64,000 bases of DNA from Bacteroides ndongoniae (GCF_900108345.1 NZ_FNVV01000013.1:428143-492142); one strand, 5' to 3'; positions 34,751 to 44,055 are shown, counted from the stretch's first letter. Notes: generated by a model from the sequence alone, not told the origin. Numbers and translations: made by a program.

Positions 34751-35440
34751 TCAAGCTTTGGTAATCCGTTCGAACTGTTCCTTCAGCCATTCTTTTTGCT
34801 GTGTCAGTGACAGGTGGCTGTTGTCCAGCAATAAAGCGTCTTCGGCCTTTTTCAGCGGGCTTACCTCTCTGTGCTGGTCGATGTAGTCTCTTTGCTTTAC
34901 GTTCTCCAGTATCTCGTCGAAACTGGCAGCTTCTCCTTTGGCTTTCAACTCATTGTAGCGGCGTTGAGCGCGTATTTCGGGCGAAGCGGTAACAAACACT
35001 TTGAGTTCGGCATCCGGAAATACGGTAGTACCGATGTCGCGTCCGTCCATTACAATTCCTTTTTCTTTTCCCATTGCCTGCTGTTGTGCTACCATTGCTT
35101 CACGAACAAAATCAAGGGTGGCGATCGGGCTTACTTTGGCCGATACTTCCATGGTCCGGATTTTGTTTTCTACGTTCACTCCGTTCAGATAGGTATCGGG
35201 GCGTCCGGTCTCGGCGTTCAGCCTGAAACTGATATGTATGTCGCCAAGCTGTGCTTTCAGTTTTTCCTTGTCGATTTCGTCCCCGTGGAAGATTCCGTTT
35301 TCGATGCTGTATAAAGTCACGGCACGGTACATGGCTCCACTATCGATATAAATGTAACCTATCTCACGGGCCAGGTCTTTGGCCATGGTGCTTTTCCCGC
35401 AAGAAGAGAATCCGTCGATGGCAATTGTAATCTTTCTCAT
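34751..35440 (-). CDS. cmk: Cytidylate kinase
   Basis: Cmk phosphorylates CMP and dCMP to the diphosphates. The P-loop '[17 protein letters not shown]' is at residues about 8-24, followed by '[20 protein letters not shown]'. The NMP-binding insert and '[19 protein letters not shown]' (about 130-148) with the lid 'RAQRRYNEL' are diagnostic. The length is 229 residues. It is first in a cmk-ispH operon; a minus-strand TATCTTTG lies at 35521-35528. Confidence 0.95.
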   Translation of the reverse strand: MRKITIAIDGFSSCGKSTMAKDLAREIGYIYIDSGAMYRAVTLYSIENGIFHGDEIDKEKLKAQLGDIHISFRLNAETGRPDTYLNGVNVENKIRTMEVSAKVSPIATLDFVREAMVAQQQAMGKEKGIVMDGRDIGTTVFPDAELKVFVTASPEIRAQRRYNELKAKGEAASFDEILENVKQRDYIDQHREVSPLKKAEDALLLDNSHLSLTQQKEWLKEQFERITKA

Positions 35441-35520
35441 AAGAGTGTATATATAATAAGGTGTATTTCGATTTTGGCTTTAATCAGAATGTTTTTCGAC
35501 ATTTCGTTTAAAAATCCTGC

Positions 35521-35528
35521 CAAAGATA
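35521..35528 (-). promoter_or_regulatory. -7 box for cmk-ispH
   Basis: CAAAGATA on the plus strand reads TATCTTTG on the minus strand, about 80 bases before the cmk ATG. Confidence 0.5.
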
Positions 35529-35664
35529 CGGGTATTTTTAAAATATCTCGTTACTTTTGTAGCACAAAAGCAGATAAAGCCCTTTTAAGGATTAAAAAAA
35601 TAAAAATGCAAGGTCTATTGTGTAAAAAAACACAGCCAAGCGTGAACATTCGTAGGAAAAGTGC

Positions 35665-35672
35665 TATATTTG
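35665..35672 (+). promoter_or_regulatory. -7 box for the tonB gene
   Basis: TATATTTG lies 37 bases before the tonB ATG. A second candidate, TACTTTTG, is at about 35552-35559. Confidence 0.45.
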
Positions 35673-35709
35673 CCCCAAATGAGAAACACTAAAATTATTA
35701 TTATAGATT

Positions 35710-36399
35710 ATGGAAATTAAAAAGACACCTAAGGCAGACTTGGAGAACAAAAAGTCTACATGGCTGCTTGTCGGTTACGTAATCGTGCTTGCCTTTATGT
35801 TCGTTGCGTTCGAATGGACGAAACGCGATGTGAAGATCGATACAAGCCAAGCTGTAACCGATGTTGTATTTGAAGAGGAAATTGAAATTCCTATCACCGA
35901 ACAACCGGAAGTTGTTGCGCCTCCTCCTCCCGAGGCTCCGTCTATTGCTGAGACCTTGACGATTGTGGAGGACGATGCTGATGTAGAAGAAACTACAATT
36001 GCTTCTTCTGAGGAAACTGGCCAGGCTGTAGAAATCAAGTACGTGCCTGTTGCTGTAGAAGAGGAAGAACCGGAAGAACAAACAATCTTCGAGGTTGTAG
36101 AACAGATGCCGGAATTTCCTGATGGTGGTATGGCTGGTTTGATGCAGTACTTGAGCAAGAACATCAAGTATCCGACTATCGCACAGGAAAATGGTACTCA
36201 GGGTCGTGTTACAGTACAGTTCGTGGTTAACAAGGACGGTAGTATTGTAGACGCAAAAGTATTGAGAGGTGTTGACCCCTATCTGGACAAAGAAGCACTC
36301 CGTGTGATTGGTACTATGCCGAAGTGGAAACCGGGTATGCAACGTGGTAAACCCGTACGTGTAAAATACACAGTGCCTGTAATGTTTAGATTGCAGTAA
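35710..36399 (+). CDS. tonB: TonB energy transducer
   Basis: TonB couples the proton motive force of ExbB-ExbD to outer-membrane receptors such as SusC. One N-terminal membrane anchor ('WLLVGYVIVLAFMFVAFEW', about 18-36) is followed by a Pro/Glu/Val-rich periplasmic spacer and a TonB C-terminal domain (about 140-229) with 'GGMAGLMQYLSKNIKYPTIA' and 'GRVTVQFVVNKDGSIVDAKV'. 229 residues. It has its own promoter and terminator. The matching exb genes lie 3 kb downstream, and many TonB-dependent receptors in the genome will depend on such transducers. Confidence 0.93.
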   Translation: MEIKKTPKADLENKKSTWLLVGYVIVLAFMFVAFEWTKRDVKIDTSQAVTDVVFEEEIEIPITEQPEVVAPPPPEAPSIAETLTIVEDDADVEETTIASSEETGQAVEIKYVPVAVEEEEPEEQTIFEVVEQMPEFPDGGMAGLMQYLSKNIKYPTIAQENGTQGRVTVQFVVNKDGSIVDAKVLRGVDPYLDKEALRVIGTMPKWKPGMQRGKPVRVKYTVPVMFRLQ

Positions 36400-36420
36400 T
36401 AAAGTTTATATAAAAAAAGA

Positions 36421-36447
36421 AGAGGCTGCTTTAAGCAGCCTCTTTTT
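36421..36447 (+). terminator. Terminator after tonB
   Basis: AGAGGCTGC (36421-36429) pairs with GCAGCCTCT (36435-36443) around TTTAA, followed by a T-run. Confidence 0.85.
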
Positions 36448-36485
36448 GTTCTCTCTTCTTTCAAGATAAAAAAGATCTATTTACT

Positions 36486-37460
36486 ATGTTTACGGCTTCA
36501 GAGCTACTTGATATTGTAAGGGGGCATATTGCCGGATTGCAATTTACCCGTACTCCCAAAGGACTGTATGATCCTGTTTCTTATGTTTTATCGCTTGGTG
36601 GAAAAAGAATCCGTCCCGTCTTGATGCTGATGGCTTATAATCTGTACAGGGAAGATGTTAAGTCGATTTTGCAACCTGCTACGGGTATTGAGGTGTATCA
36701 TAACTATACTTTGTTGCATGACGATCTGATGGATCGCGCAGACATGCGACGGGGTAAGGTAACCGTGCATAAGGTGTGGAATGATAATGTAGCCATTCTC
36801 TCGGGCGATGCCATGCTGGTGTTGGCCTATCAGTTTATGGCGCAATGCGCTTCCGAAAAGTTGAAGGACGTGATGGATTTGTTCAGTCTGACCGCTTTGG
36901 AAATATGTGAAGGACAGCAGTTGGATATGGAGTTCGAACAGCGTAAGGATGTGAAGGAAGGTGAATATATTGAAATGATTCGTTTGAAAACATCGGTTCT
37001 GCTGGCTGCCAGTTTGAAAATCGGAGCTATTTTAGGAGGTGCTTCGAAGGAAGATGCGGACGCTTTATATGATTTTGGCGTAAATCTAGGACTGGCATTC
37101 CAACTGAAGGATGATTTGCTGGATGTTTATGGCGATCCGCTTCGATTTGGAAAGAACATCGGAGGTGATATCCTGTGCAATAAGAAGACCTATCTGGTTA
37201 TAAAGGCTTTTGAACATGCCAATACCGACCAGGAAGCTTTATTGAACGATTGGTTTACCCGTGAGGCTTTCGATCCGCAGGAGAAAATTGCTGCTGTAAC
37301 CCGTTTGTACAACGAGATCGGAGTGAAGGCTTTGTGTGAAAATCGAATTGTGGAGTACAGCAAGCGGGCGTCGGAAAGTCTGAACCGGGTGAATGTTCCT
37401 GCGGAAAACAAACAGGAACTGGAAACGATGATGAACGAACTGATGCATCGTGAAGTCTGA
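36486..37460 (+). CDS. Polyprenyl (trans-isoprenyl) diphosphate synthase
   Basis: This enzyme extends allylic diphosphates with isopentenyl diphosphate. The first Asp-rich motif DDLMD is at residues 79-83 and the second DDLLD at 209-213; 'GGKRIRPVLMLM' near 37-48 binds the diphosphate. The residues just before the first motif (Y-x-x-L-L-H) suggest a medium-chain (geranylgeranyl or farnesyl) product, but chain length cannot be fixed by eye. 324 residues, cytoplasmic. Two genes follow closely, a conserved protein of unknown function and a TatD hydrolase, likely in one transcript. Confidence 0.92.
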   Translation: MFTASELLDIVRGHIAGLQFTRTPKGLYDPVSYVLSLGGKRIRPVLMLMAYNLYREDVKSILQPATGIEVYHNYTLLHDDLMDRADMRRGKVTVHKVWNDNVAILSGDAMLVLAYQFMAQCASEKLKDVMDLFSLTALEICEGQQLDMEFEQRKDVKEGEYIEMIRLKTSVLLAASLKIGAILGGASKEDADALYDFGVNLGLAFQLKDDLLDVYGDPLRFGKNIGGDILCNKKTYLVIKAFEHANTDQEALLNDWFTREAFDPQEKIAAVTRLYNEIGVKALCENRIVEYSKRASESLNRVNVPAENKQELETMMNELMHREV

Positions 37461-37478
37461 TAGGTTTAAACAGATGTA

Positions 37479-38180
37479 ATGCCTTACCGAAGACTACCGA
37501 ATACTGACCAGGCCAGAATCAGGGCTTTGAAAGCTGTCATAACGAAGGCGGATATGTGCAACGGTGATGCGATGGCCATATCCTGGAAGTCGTTGTCGGC
37601 GGCCAGGCGGTTTCTTGTGAAGTTTGAAGCAGCACAGCGTTACTATACCGAATGCTTTGCGAGGCAGGCAAAGGCTGGTCAGAAACACCAATCTAATGTA
37701 AAAATGGCTCGTTTGTATGTTTCACATTTCATTCAGGTGTTGAATTTAGCGGTAATACGTTCGGAAATCCGTTCATCGCATAAAGAATATTATGGCTTGG
37801 AACCACAAAGTTGTAATGTGCCCGATTTGTCATCCGAAACTCAACTGGCGTCATGGGGGCGAAAAATCATAGACGGAGAAACTCGTCGTCTGTCTCAAGG
37901 AGGAACGCCGATTTATAATCCGACTATTGCTAAGGTAAAGGTACACTATGATATTTTTATGGACAGTGGTGAACGGCAGAAGGAGTATCAGGAGGCTACG
38001 GCTCGGAGTCTCGAAGCACTCTCTTCAATGCGTGCCGAGGCAGATGAACTGATTTTGGATATTTGGAATCAGGTTGAACGTAAGTTCGAGGCGGTTAGTC
38101 CAAATGAAAAGAGACTGGACCTGTGCAGAAGTTATGGGCTGGTCTATTATTACCGTACCGGTGAAAAGCAGATAAAGTAA
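37479..38180 (+). CDS. Conserved Bacteroidales protein of unknown function
   Basis: I do not recognise a named family for this 233-residue protein. It is basic and Arg/Ala-rich at the N-terminus ('ARIRALKAVITKADMCNGDA'), predicted mostly helical, with no signal peptide or membrane segment. A central block, 'KVKVHYDIFMDSGERQKEYQ', suggests a coiled region. It lies between the prenyl synthase (18 bases before) and tatD (five bases after), so it is co-transcribed. The spacing argues that it is real and expressed. Confidence 0.7.
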   Translation: MPYRRLPNTDQARIRALKAVITKADMCNGDAMAISWKSLSAARRFLVKFEAAQRYYTECFARQAKAGQKHQSNVKMARLYVSHFIQVLNLAVIRSEIRSSHKEYYGLEPQSCNVPDLSSETQLASWGRKIIDGETRRLSQGGTPIYNPTIAKVKVHYDIFMDSGERQKEYQEATARSLEALSSMRAEADELILDIWNQVERKFEAVSPNEKRLDLCRSYGLVYYYRTGEKQIK

Positions 38181-38185
38181 GTAAG

Positions 38186-38968
38186 ATGATAAAGTTGGTA
38201 GATTCGCATTCGCATTTGTTTCTGGAAGAATTTTCGGAAGATTTGCCTGAAGTAATGGAACGTGCCCGGCAGGCAGGGGTAACTCATATCTTTATGCCCA
38301 ATATAGACAGTACCACCGTTGAGCCGCTGTTGCAGGTTTGCGCTGCTTATAAAGATTTGTGTTATCCGATGATGGGGCTTCATCCGACTTCGGTGAAGGA
38401 TGATTATCTTCAGGAATTGGAAGTTGTATGCCGTTATCTGAAAGAACCTAATTCGTTTGTGGCAATTGGCGAGATCGGTATGGATCTTTATTGGGACAAG
38501 ACCTTCGTAAAAGAACAGGAGGTTGTGTTCAGGCAACAGGTTGAATGGGCATTGGAATACGGCCTGCCTATCGTGATTCATTGTCGTGAAGCTTTTGATT
38601 ATATATATAAGGTATTAGCAGATTACAAAGCTACGCCTTTAACTGGCATCTTTCATAGTTTTACGGGAACGCAAGAAGAAGCGGAACGCCTTCTTGAGTT
38701 TCAAGGGTTCTGTTTAGGGATTAATGGAGTGGTTACTTTTAAGAAATCGACATTGCCTGGTGTGTTAGCTCAGATTCCTTTGGAACGTGTGGTACTGGAA
38801 ACGGATTCCCCTTACCTTACTCCGGTTCCCAATAGGGGAAAAAGAAATGAGAGTGCTTATGTCAGAGATACGCTTACCAAAGTTGCCCAAGTGTACGGCA
38901 AGACGCCGGAAGAGGTTTCGTTGGTGACTTCTGAAAATGCCTTAAAAGTGTTTGGAATGCTCAAATAA
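38186..38968 (+). CDS. tatD: TatD-family metal-dependent deoxyribonuclease
   Basis: This is an amidohydrolase-fold hydrolase of the TatD family, with nuclease activity shown in several members. Metal ligands: 'DSHSHLFLEEF' with His8 and His10, Glu in 'AIGEIGMDLYWD', His in 'PIVIHCREAFDYI', 'GIFHSFTGTQEEAERLL', and Asp in 'VLETDSPYLTPVP' near residue 206-210. 260 residues, cytoplasmic. It starts five bases after the preceding gene. The biological substrate is not settled. Confidence 0.93.
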   Translation: MIKLVDSHSHLFLEEFSEDLPEVMERARQAGVTHIFMPNIDSTTVEPLLQVCAAYKDLCYPMMGLHPTSVKDDYLQELEVVCRYLKEPNSFVAIGEIGMDLYWDKTFVKEQEVVFRQQVEWALEYGLPIVIHCREAFDYIYKVLADYKATPLTGIFHSFTGTQEEAERLLEFQGFCLGINGVVTFKKSTLPGVLAQIPLERVVLETDSPYLTPVPNRGKRNESAYVRDTLTKVAQVYGKTPEEVSLVTSENALKVFGMLK

Positions 38969-39130
38969 CGTTCCGAAGATTTTAAAGTTTATTAATTTTG
39001 AGATATTATTCAATATAAAACGGGGAGAATGCACCGGAAGAACGAAAAAAAGAATACATTTGTAGCTGAAAACGCAGATTATTCGCATTTTTTTTGTAAT
39101 TTGCACCCGATTTATAAGGGGCATTGATTA

Positions 39131-39218
39131 GGAGAGATGCTCGAGTGGTTGAAGAGGCACGCCTGGAAAGCGTGTATACCCCTAAAGGGTATCCGGGGTT
39201 CGAATCCCCGTCTCTCCG
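39131..39218 (+). tRNA. tRNA-Ser, anticodon GGA
   Basis: The 88-base sequence folds with acceptor GGAGAGA (39131-39137) against TCTCTCC (39211-39217). The anticodon GGA is at 39165-39167 in the loop CTGGAAA. A long variable arm (TACCCCTAAAGGGTA) marks a class II tRNA, and the T-loop is GTTCGAATC. CCA is not encoded. Confidence 0.96.
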
Positions 39219-39294
39219 CAGATTTTGATTAATTGTGAAACAAATAAATATAATAAAATAAATTAATTAATTAATCTTAAAATTTAGACACACA

Positions 39295-40107
39295 ATGAAA
39301 AAGTTATTTGCAATTGTTGCTGTGATGGGAGTCTTAACATTTGGCTCAACTCAACTTGCTCAGGCTCAAGATGCTCCTGCAGCTGAACAAACCGAACAAG
39401 CTGCTCCGGCTGTTGAAGCAGCTCCCGCTGAAGCCGCTGCTCCTGCAGCTGTAGAAGCTACTGAAGGTGGTATCCACAAGGAATTGAAAACAAAATTCAT
39501 CGAAGGTTCTGCATTCTTCATGAGTTTCGTTGCTATTGCATTGGTTATCGGTCTTGCATTCTGCATCGAACGTATCATTTATCTGAGCTTGGCTGAAATT
39601 AACACAAAGAAGTTCTTGGCTGCTATCGAAGCTGCTTTGGAAAAAGGTGATGTAGAAGCTGCTAAAGACATCGCTCGTAACACAAGAGGTCCTATCGCAT
39701 CTATCTATTATCAAGGTCTGCTGAGACTTGACCAAGGTATTGATGTTGTTGAGAAGTCTGTTGTTTCTTATGGTGGTGTACAAGCTGGTTACCTGGAAAA
39801 AGGTTGCTCTTGGATCACATTGTTCATTGCGATGGCTCCGTCATTGGGATTCTTGGGTACTGTAATCGGTATGGTGCAGGCATTCGATAAGATCCAACAA
39901 GTAGGTGATATCTCTCCGACGGTTGTAGCAGGTGGTATGAAAGTGGCCTTGATTACTACTATCTTCGGTTTGATCGTTGCTTTGATTCTGCAGGTATTCT
40001 ACAACTATATCCTGACTAAGATTGAAGCTTTGACCAGCGAAATGGAAGATTCTTCTATTACGCTTTTGGATATGCTCATTAAATATGACCTGAAGTACAA
40101 AAAATAA
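39295..40107 (+). CDS. exbB: ExbB/TolQ/MotA-family proton channel protein
   Basis: This inner-membrane protein, with ExbD, uses the proton gradient to power TonB. It has a signal-like N-terminus, then an Ala/Pro/Glu-rich stretch (about 25-58). A first membrane helix lies at about 74-93, and the C-terminal pair of helices is at about 178-200 and 215-242, with 'APSLGFLGTVIGMVQAFDKI' and 'VVAGGMKVALITTIFGLIVA', the MotA/TolQ/ExbB signature. The Ala-rich extension is common in Bacteroidetes. First gene of a four-gene exb operon. Confidence 0.93.
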   Translation: MKKLFAIVAVMGVLTFGSTQLAQAQDAPAAEQTEQAAPAVEAAPAEAAAPAAVEATEGGIHKELKTKFIEGSAFFMSFVAIALVIGLAFCIERIIYLSLAEINTKKFLAAIEAALEKGDVEAAKDIARNTRGPIASIYYQGLLRLDQGIDVVEKSVVSYGGVQAGYLEKGCSWITLFIAMAPSLGFLGTVIGMVQAFDKIQQVGDISPTVVAGGMKVALITTIFGLIVALILQVFYNYILTKIEALTSEMEDSSITLLDMLIKYDLKYKK

Positions 40108-40122
40108 TAATATATCTGCGAT

Positions 40123-40605
40123 ATGAAAATTAGAATTCAAAAAGTTTCAGGTTCTGTATTATTGGTAATGCTTCTCATTACGGTGGTAATACTGGGACTC
40201 TTCTTCTTCGGAGGGGAAACTCCTGTATCCCAACGGTTAGTCGCAGATACTTCCATGTCGGAACCTGCACAGACAGATGCATTGATTTACTGGATGTATA
40301 TTTTGCTCGCTGTTACTGTATTCATTACGATAGCAGGTGCTATCTTCCAGTTTGGATCTAAGTTGGTTGATTCTCCTAAAACGGCAATTAGATCTTTGTT
40401 GGGACTTATCATGATTGTTCTGCTGTTGGTTGTGACTTATTCGGTAGGCAGTGATGTTCCCTTGGTAATACCGGGTTATGAAGGTACAGAGAACGTACCG
40501 TTTTGGTTGAAGATCACTGATATGTTCTTGTATTCCACTTATATTATGATGGGTGTACTCATCCTGTTAATTGTAGGTTTTGGAATTTCGAAGAAACTTA
40601 AATAA
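40123..40605 (+). CDS. Membrane protein of the exb operon
   Basis: This 160-residue protein has four predicted membrane helices (about 10-29, 57-76, 88-106 and 133-154) and no recognised enzyme motif. It lies between exbB (16 bases) and exbD (18 bases) and is conserved in this position in Bacteroidales exb loci as I know them. By context it may assist assembly or function of the ExbB-ExbD complex. No functional evidence is visible in the sequence itself. Confidence 0.75.
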   Translation: MKIRIQKVSGSVLLVMLLITVVILGLFFFGGETPVSQRLVADTSMSEPAQTDALIYWMYILLAVTVFITIAGAIFQFGSKLVDSPKTAIRSLLGLIMIVLLLVVTYSVGSDVPLVIPGYEGTENVPFWLKITDMFLYSTYIMMGVLILLIVGFGISKKLK

Positions 40606-40622
40606 TTTAGGAGAAGAATAAG

Positions 40623-41213
40623 ATGGCAAAAGGAAAAAGAAGCACACCTGAAATCAACTCCAGTTCAACGGCGGACATGGCTTTCTTGTTGCTCATCTTC
40701 TTCTTGATTACTACTTCTATGGATACTGACCGTGGATTGGCAAGACGTTTGCCGCCACCACCCGAGGAAAACCAACAGAAAGATGATATCAAGTTGAAGG
40801 AGCGTAATGTATTGCAAGTCTTCTTGAACTTACAAGACCAGTTGATGTGTGGTGAAGACTATATTAACGTAGATCAACTGCGTGATAGAGCTAAGGAATT
40901 CATTGCTAATCCGAACAATGATGAAAAGCTTCCGGAAAAATATGCGGTAGAAGTACCGTTCTTCGGAACTGTTCAAGTAACAGAGAAGCATGTAATATCT
41001 TTGCGTTGTGACCGTGGTACTTCTTACAAGGCATATATCGCTGTTCAGAATGAGCTGGTTGCTGCATACAATGAATTGCGTGACGAAGTAGCTCAGGAAA
41101 AATGGGGTAAGAATTATGCTGATCTGGATGAAGTACAGCAAGAAGCAATTCGTAAAATTTATCCTCAGATGATTTCTGAGGCAGAACCTAAAAAGTACGG
41201 AGAAAAGAAGTAA
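40623..41213 (+). CDS. exbD: ExbD/TolR-family biopolymer transport protein 1
   Basis: ExbD-type protein with one N-terminal membrane helix. 'TPEINSSSTADMAFLLLIFFLITTSMDTD' (in two parts) contains the conserved Asp of the proton path in 'TADMAFLL'. The periplasmic domain continues to residue 196, longer than in a typical ExbD of about 140, with a charged C-terminal extension. Its stop overlaps the next start by one base (TAATG), so the two ExbD subunits are coupled. Confidence 0.9.
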   Translation: MAKGKRSTPEINSSSTADMAFLLLIFFLITTSMDTDRGLARRLPPPPEENQQKDDIKLKERNVLQVFLNLQDQLMCGEDYINVDQLRDRAKEFIANPNNDEKLPEKYAVEVPFFGTVQVTEKHVISLRCDRGTSYKAYIAVQNELVAAYNELRDEVAQEKWGKNYADLDEVQQEAIRKIYPQMISEAEPKKYGEKK

Positions 41214-41677
41214 TGGGAAAATTTAATAAATCTGGTAAACGCGGAATGCCTGCGTTGAACACTTCTTCTCTGCCTGACCTTATCTTCTCACTGTTGTTCT
41301 TCTTTATGATTGTAACAACAATGCGTGAAGTAACATTAAAGGTTGAGTTTAAGGTTCCGCAAGGTACAGAATTGGAAAAACTGGAGAAGAAATCATTGGT
41401 TACGTTCATCTATGTAGGAAAGCCTACTGCCGAGTTCCGTAAGAAATTAGGTAATGAGAGCCGTATCCAGTTGAATGATAGTTATGCAGAGGTTTCTGAG
41501 ATTCAGGATTATATTATTGGTGAACGTGCCAGTATGAAAGAATCTGATCAGCCTTTGATGACCGTTTCTTTGAAGGTCGATCAGGATACCAAGATGGGTA
41601 TCGTAACCGATATCAAGGAAGCTCTTCGTAAAGCTTATGCATTGAAGATTAACTATTCTGCACAACCACGTCAGTAA
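41213..41677 (+). CDS. exbD: ExbD/TolR-family biopolymer transport protein 2
   Basis: Second ExbD subunit, 154 residues, closer to the usual size. 'LNTSSLPDLIFSLLFFFMIV' holds the membrane helix and its Asp ('PDLIF'). The periplasmic part ends 'KMGIVTDIKEALRKAYALKI', the conserved TolR/ExbD end. Two different ExbD proteins in tandem suggest a heteromeric complex, as in other Bacteroidetes. A terminator follows at 41704-41736. Confidence 0.9.
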   Translation: MGKFNKSGKRGMPALNTSSLPDLIFSLLFFFMIVTTMREVTLKVEFKVPQGTELEKLEKKSLVTFIYVGKPTAEFRKKLGNESRIQLNDSYAEVSEIQDYIIGERASMKESDQPLMTVSLKVDQDTKMGIVTDIKEALRKAYALKINYSAQPRQ

Positions 41678-41703
41678 TTGTTAATCGGTGAATTATAAAA
41701 AGA

Positions 41704-41736
41704 GAGGCCGGGTCTTATTGATCCGGCCTCTTTTTT
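41704..41736 (+). terminator. Terminator of the exb operon
   Basis: GAGGCCGG (41704-41711) pairs with CCGGCCTC (41723-41730), followed by six T residues. Confidence 0.85.
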
Positions 41737-41956
41737 GCTATATCCTCTCGTTTTCAAGTGATCAGTTTGTCCTCCTGTATCGTCATGATGATAGAGTACT
41801 GCTTACGGTATGCTGAGTGGTTAACTGACGGCTTGTCGAGTGAATAGTTAGCGGCTGCATCTACTCGTTGACTTATGGCTTAGGAAGGAAATAATTAACG
41901 ACTCAAAACACCTTGAAATATACTTGGAAAAATCTTCGGAACTGGGGCCGGATTTT

Positions 41957-42017
41957 TTCCCAGTTAGGAAAATAAAATTCCCCAGTTAGGAAAATATTTT
42001 TTCCTAACTAGGGAGAA
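41957..42017. repeat. Three-unit near-palindromic array, 21-23-base period (TTCCCAGTTAGGAA type)
   Basis: TTCCCAGTTAGGAA (41957), TTCCCCAGTTAGGAA (41978) and TTCCTAACTAGGGAGAA (42001) are related to the arrays at 3041 and 52207; the third is in the opposite orientation. The rest of 41740-41950 shows only a weak pair of 23-base repeats (GAGTGGTTAACTGACGGCT, GAGTGAATAGTTAGCGGCT). Confidence 0.75.
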
Positions 42018-42035
42018 AAATGGGGGTAAGTATTC

Positions 42036-42569
42036 TTATTTCACGTTGTATACTTCCCGATAGATAAGATTCTTTATTTCATCAAAAGATTTTTCACATT
42101 CCAGATTACCGTATGCCATAAGGTGCATGGGCAGGTACATGTCACCCGCTTTGTAAGGAGGTTGCAGGTACTCCTTTTCCCATAAGCTGAATCCTTGTCT
42201 CTGATAGAATCCGATGCGCCGTTTGGCCATTTCTTCTACAGGTGTTTCTACTTCCAGTACGATGGGACGGTGCAGTTCCTCGCAAAGTTTGTTTAGTACC
42301 GTTTTGCCATAGCCACCATTTCGTTGTGCAGGATCGATGGCAAAGTGCTCCACATAATAAAACTGTCCGAAATCCCAGTAAGTGATAAGTCCGATGGGGG
42401 CGCCGTCGTTCAATATAATGTTGTTATAAAAGATCTCTTTTGAGTCGGTATATTCCCGTTCTTCTTCTAAAGCGCGGTATTCGTCTGTCGGGAAAGACGC
42501 CACCAGCAGTTGCTCCATGTACTGATAATGCGGAGAGCGTGAGTCGGTGATACGTTCGAATGTAATCAT
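42036..42569 (-). CDS. GNAT-family N-acetyltransferase
   Basis: This is a GNAT-fold acetyltransferase of 177 residues. The acetyl-CoA loop is 'IDPAQRNGGYGKTVLNKLCE', matching the Q/RxxGxG/A motif, preceded by the strand 'YYVEHFAI'. The start at 42569 (MITFERIT) is preferred; an ATG at 42611 would overlap the upstream peptidase gene. It lies 22 bases after that gene on the same strand, so they are probably co-transcribed. The substrate is unknown. Confidence 0.82.
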   Translation of the reverse strand: MITFERITDSRSPHYQYMEQLLVASFPTDEYRALEEEREYTDSKEIFYNNIILNDGAPIGLITYWDFGQFYYVEHFAIDPAQRNGGYGKTVLNKLCEELHRPIVLEVETPVEEMAKRRIGFYQRQGFSLWEKEYLQPPYKAGDMYLPMHLMAYGNLECEKSFDEIKNLIYREVYNVK

Positions 42570-42591
42570 AGAAATATGGGTTATAAGGTGA

Positions 42592-43869
42592 TTATTTGGT
42601 ATAGAAATCAATCATCCGTTGGATGGCACGCTGACATACGCGGCAGAAAGTTGGATAACTGTTGGTACGCATGCGGCAGTCGTCGGCCGGACGGTAAACG
42701 CCTTTCGAAGAATAGCCTCCGCCTTCGTATACGCCTACGGGATAAGTCTCGCTTTGCTCTGTTGGCGTAGGAACCGGTGTGCCCGGAGCCAGCATATCTT
42801 CCCACTTGGAGGCAAAGTCGACGCGGGTAGTGATGTTCTGTTCCCACGGTTCGATATCCAGCGGATACATGCCCGACATGACATCGTCATCGTAGAAGTA
42901 TTCGTCGCCCAGTCCGGCAAAGCTATGGCCGAATTCGTGTACCACTACAGGACGGAATTGCGGATGATGGGCTGTAGTCAGTGTGTACGAATTGTAGATG
43001 CCTCCACCACCATACTCTTCGGTATTGGCCAGGATGATGATGTGTTCGTAAGGGATGCCGGCCAGTGCGTCGTGGATGGATTTTATGCGCGAGGTAGTCA
43101 GGTATCTGTCCGAATAGAACGTGCTGAAGTGTGAGCTGAATGCCGTGTGCTTCCATTCGCCCAAACGGGGAATACTTACGCCGCTGTCTTGCGAAGGGCT
43201 GGCAACGGCTACGATGTTGAAACGCGACTTCAGACTTTTGAACGGTTCGTGGGCAAACAGGCTTTCGCAGGCGATGTCGGCGTCCTGATAGAAGGTTTCT
43301 ATTTCGTCGGGTGTATATCCTTCGGCCAGGATAGCTACATCGATGCACTGTTCGGCGCTGCCGCTTTGCAGTAGATATTTGTGCGGAGTGATGTGCGACT
43401 GTCCTTTGTGGTGAATCAGGATGTCGTCGGGATTGACGATGTGCTTCAGCTTTGCCTGTACGTTGCGGCGCAGGTCGAACAGCGTAATTTCTACTTCAAC
43501 CGGACGGAGCGGGTAGGGAATCAGGAAAGTATTTTCGAATCCCTTTACCGTCTGCTGTGCTTCGTCAGTCTCCAGCCATTCCTGAAAAAGTGATGAGAAA
43601 GATGTCTTGTAGATGGCTTTTCCGCTTTGCTGGTCTTTTACGACCACTTGTCCGTTTCCTTCCAGGGGCAATTCGTCCAGATGGTGTTTCCGTCCGGCCC
43701 ATCCGGGCAGGGAGCAGAGTTCGTCCAGGCAGATTTCCTGTCGGGTTGCGTTTCCGGTAAAGATATAGTCCAGCCGAAGCGTCTTGTCGGCAAAATAGTC
43801 GTTGAAGTTTTGTGCAGATGCAGCCGCAGACATGCACAAACCTATCAGGAACAATCCAATTTTTCTCAT
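42592..43869 (-). CDS. M64-family (IgA peptidase-like) secreted metallopeptidase
   Basis: This is an exported zinc peptidase, 425 residues, with a signal peptide ending 'MSAAASAQN'. The zinc motif His311-Glu-x2-His315-x6-Asp322 ('HEFGHSFAGLGDEYF') marks peptidase family M64. An N-terminal domain of about 120 residues matches the M64 N-terminal region. Four cysteines near the C-terminus ('DDCRMRTNSYPTFCRVCQ') fit the family. M64 members include an IgA-cleaving enzyme, but the substrate here is not known. A -7 box lies at 43895-43902. Confidence 0.88.
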   Translation of the reverse strand: MRKIGLFLIGLCMSAAASAQNFNDYFADKTLRLDYIFTGNATRQEICLDELCSLPGWAGRKHHLDELPLEGNGQVVVKDQQSGKAIYKTSFSSLFQEWLETDEAQQTVKGFENTFLIPYPLRPVEVEITLFDLRRNVQAKLKHIVNPDDILIHHKGQSHITPHKYLLQSGSAEQCIDVAILAEGYTPDEIETFYQDADIACESLFAHEPFKSLKSRFNIVAVASPSQDSGVSIPRLGEWKHTAFSSHFSTFYSDRYLTTSRIKSIHDALAGIPYEHIIILANTEEYGGGGIYNSYTLTTAHHPQFRPVVVHEFGHSFAGLGDEYFYDDDVMSGMYPLDIEPWEQNITTRVDFASKWEDMLAPGTPVPTPTEQSETYPVGVYEGGGYSSKGVYRPADDCRMRTNSYPTFCRVCQRAIQRMIDFYTK

Positions 43870-43894
43870 ATTCGTTAGCATTTATTTATATCCA

Positions 43895-43902
43895 CAAAGA
43901 TA
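43895..43902 (-). promoter_or_regulatory. -7 box for the M64 peptidase gene
   Basis: CAAAGATA on the plus strand reads TATCTTTG on the minus strand, 25 bases before the chosen ATG. Confidence 0.5.
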
Positions 43903-43985
43903 CGTGCTTTGTTTTGCATCTGCAATTTTATTTCTTTCTTTGTCATAAAAGTTATAAATCGGATAGAAAACGAGAAAAAAATGAC

Positions 43986-43993
43986 TAACTTTG
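43986..43993 (+). promoter_or_regulatory. -7 box for the Lrp-family regulator gene
   Basis: TAACTTTG lies about 62 bases before the ATG at 44056. No clear -33 TTTG is seen. Confidence 0.45.
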
Positions 43994-44055
43994 CACAAAA
44001 GCCGTGTGTGAACACGGGAATAAAGTAAGTTACTTATTAATCATTTGAATCGAAA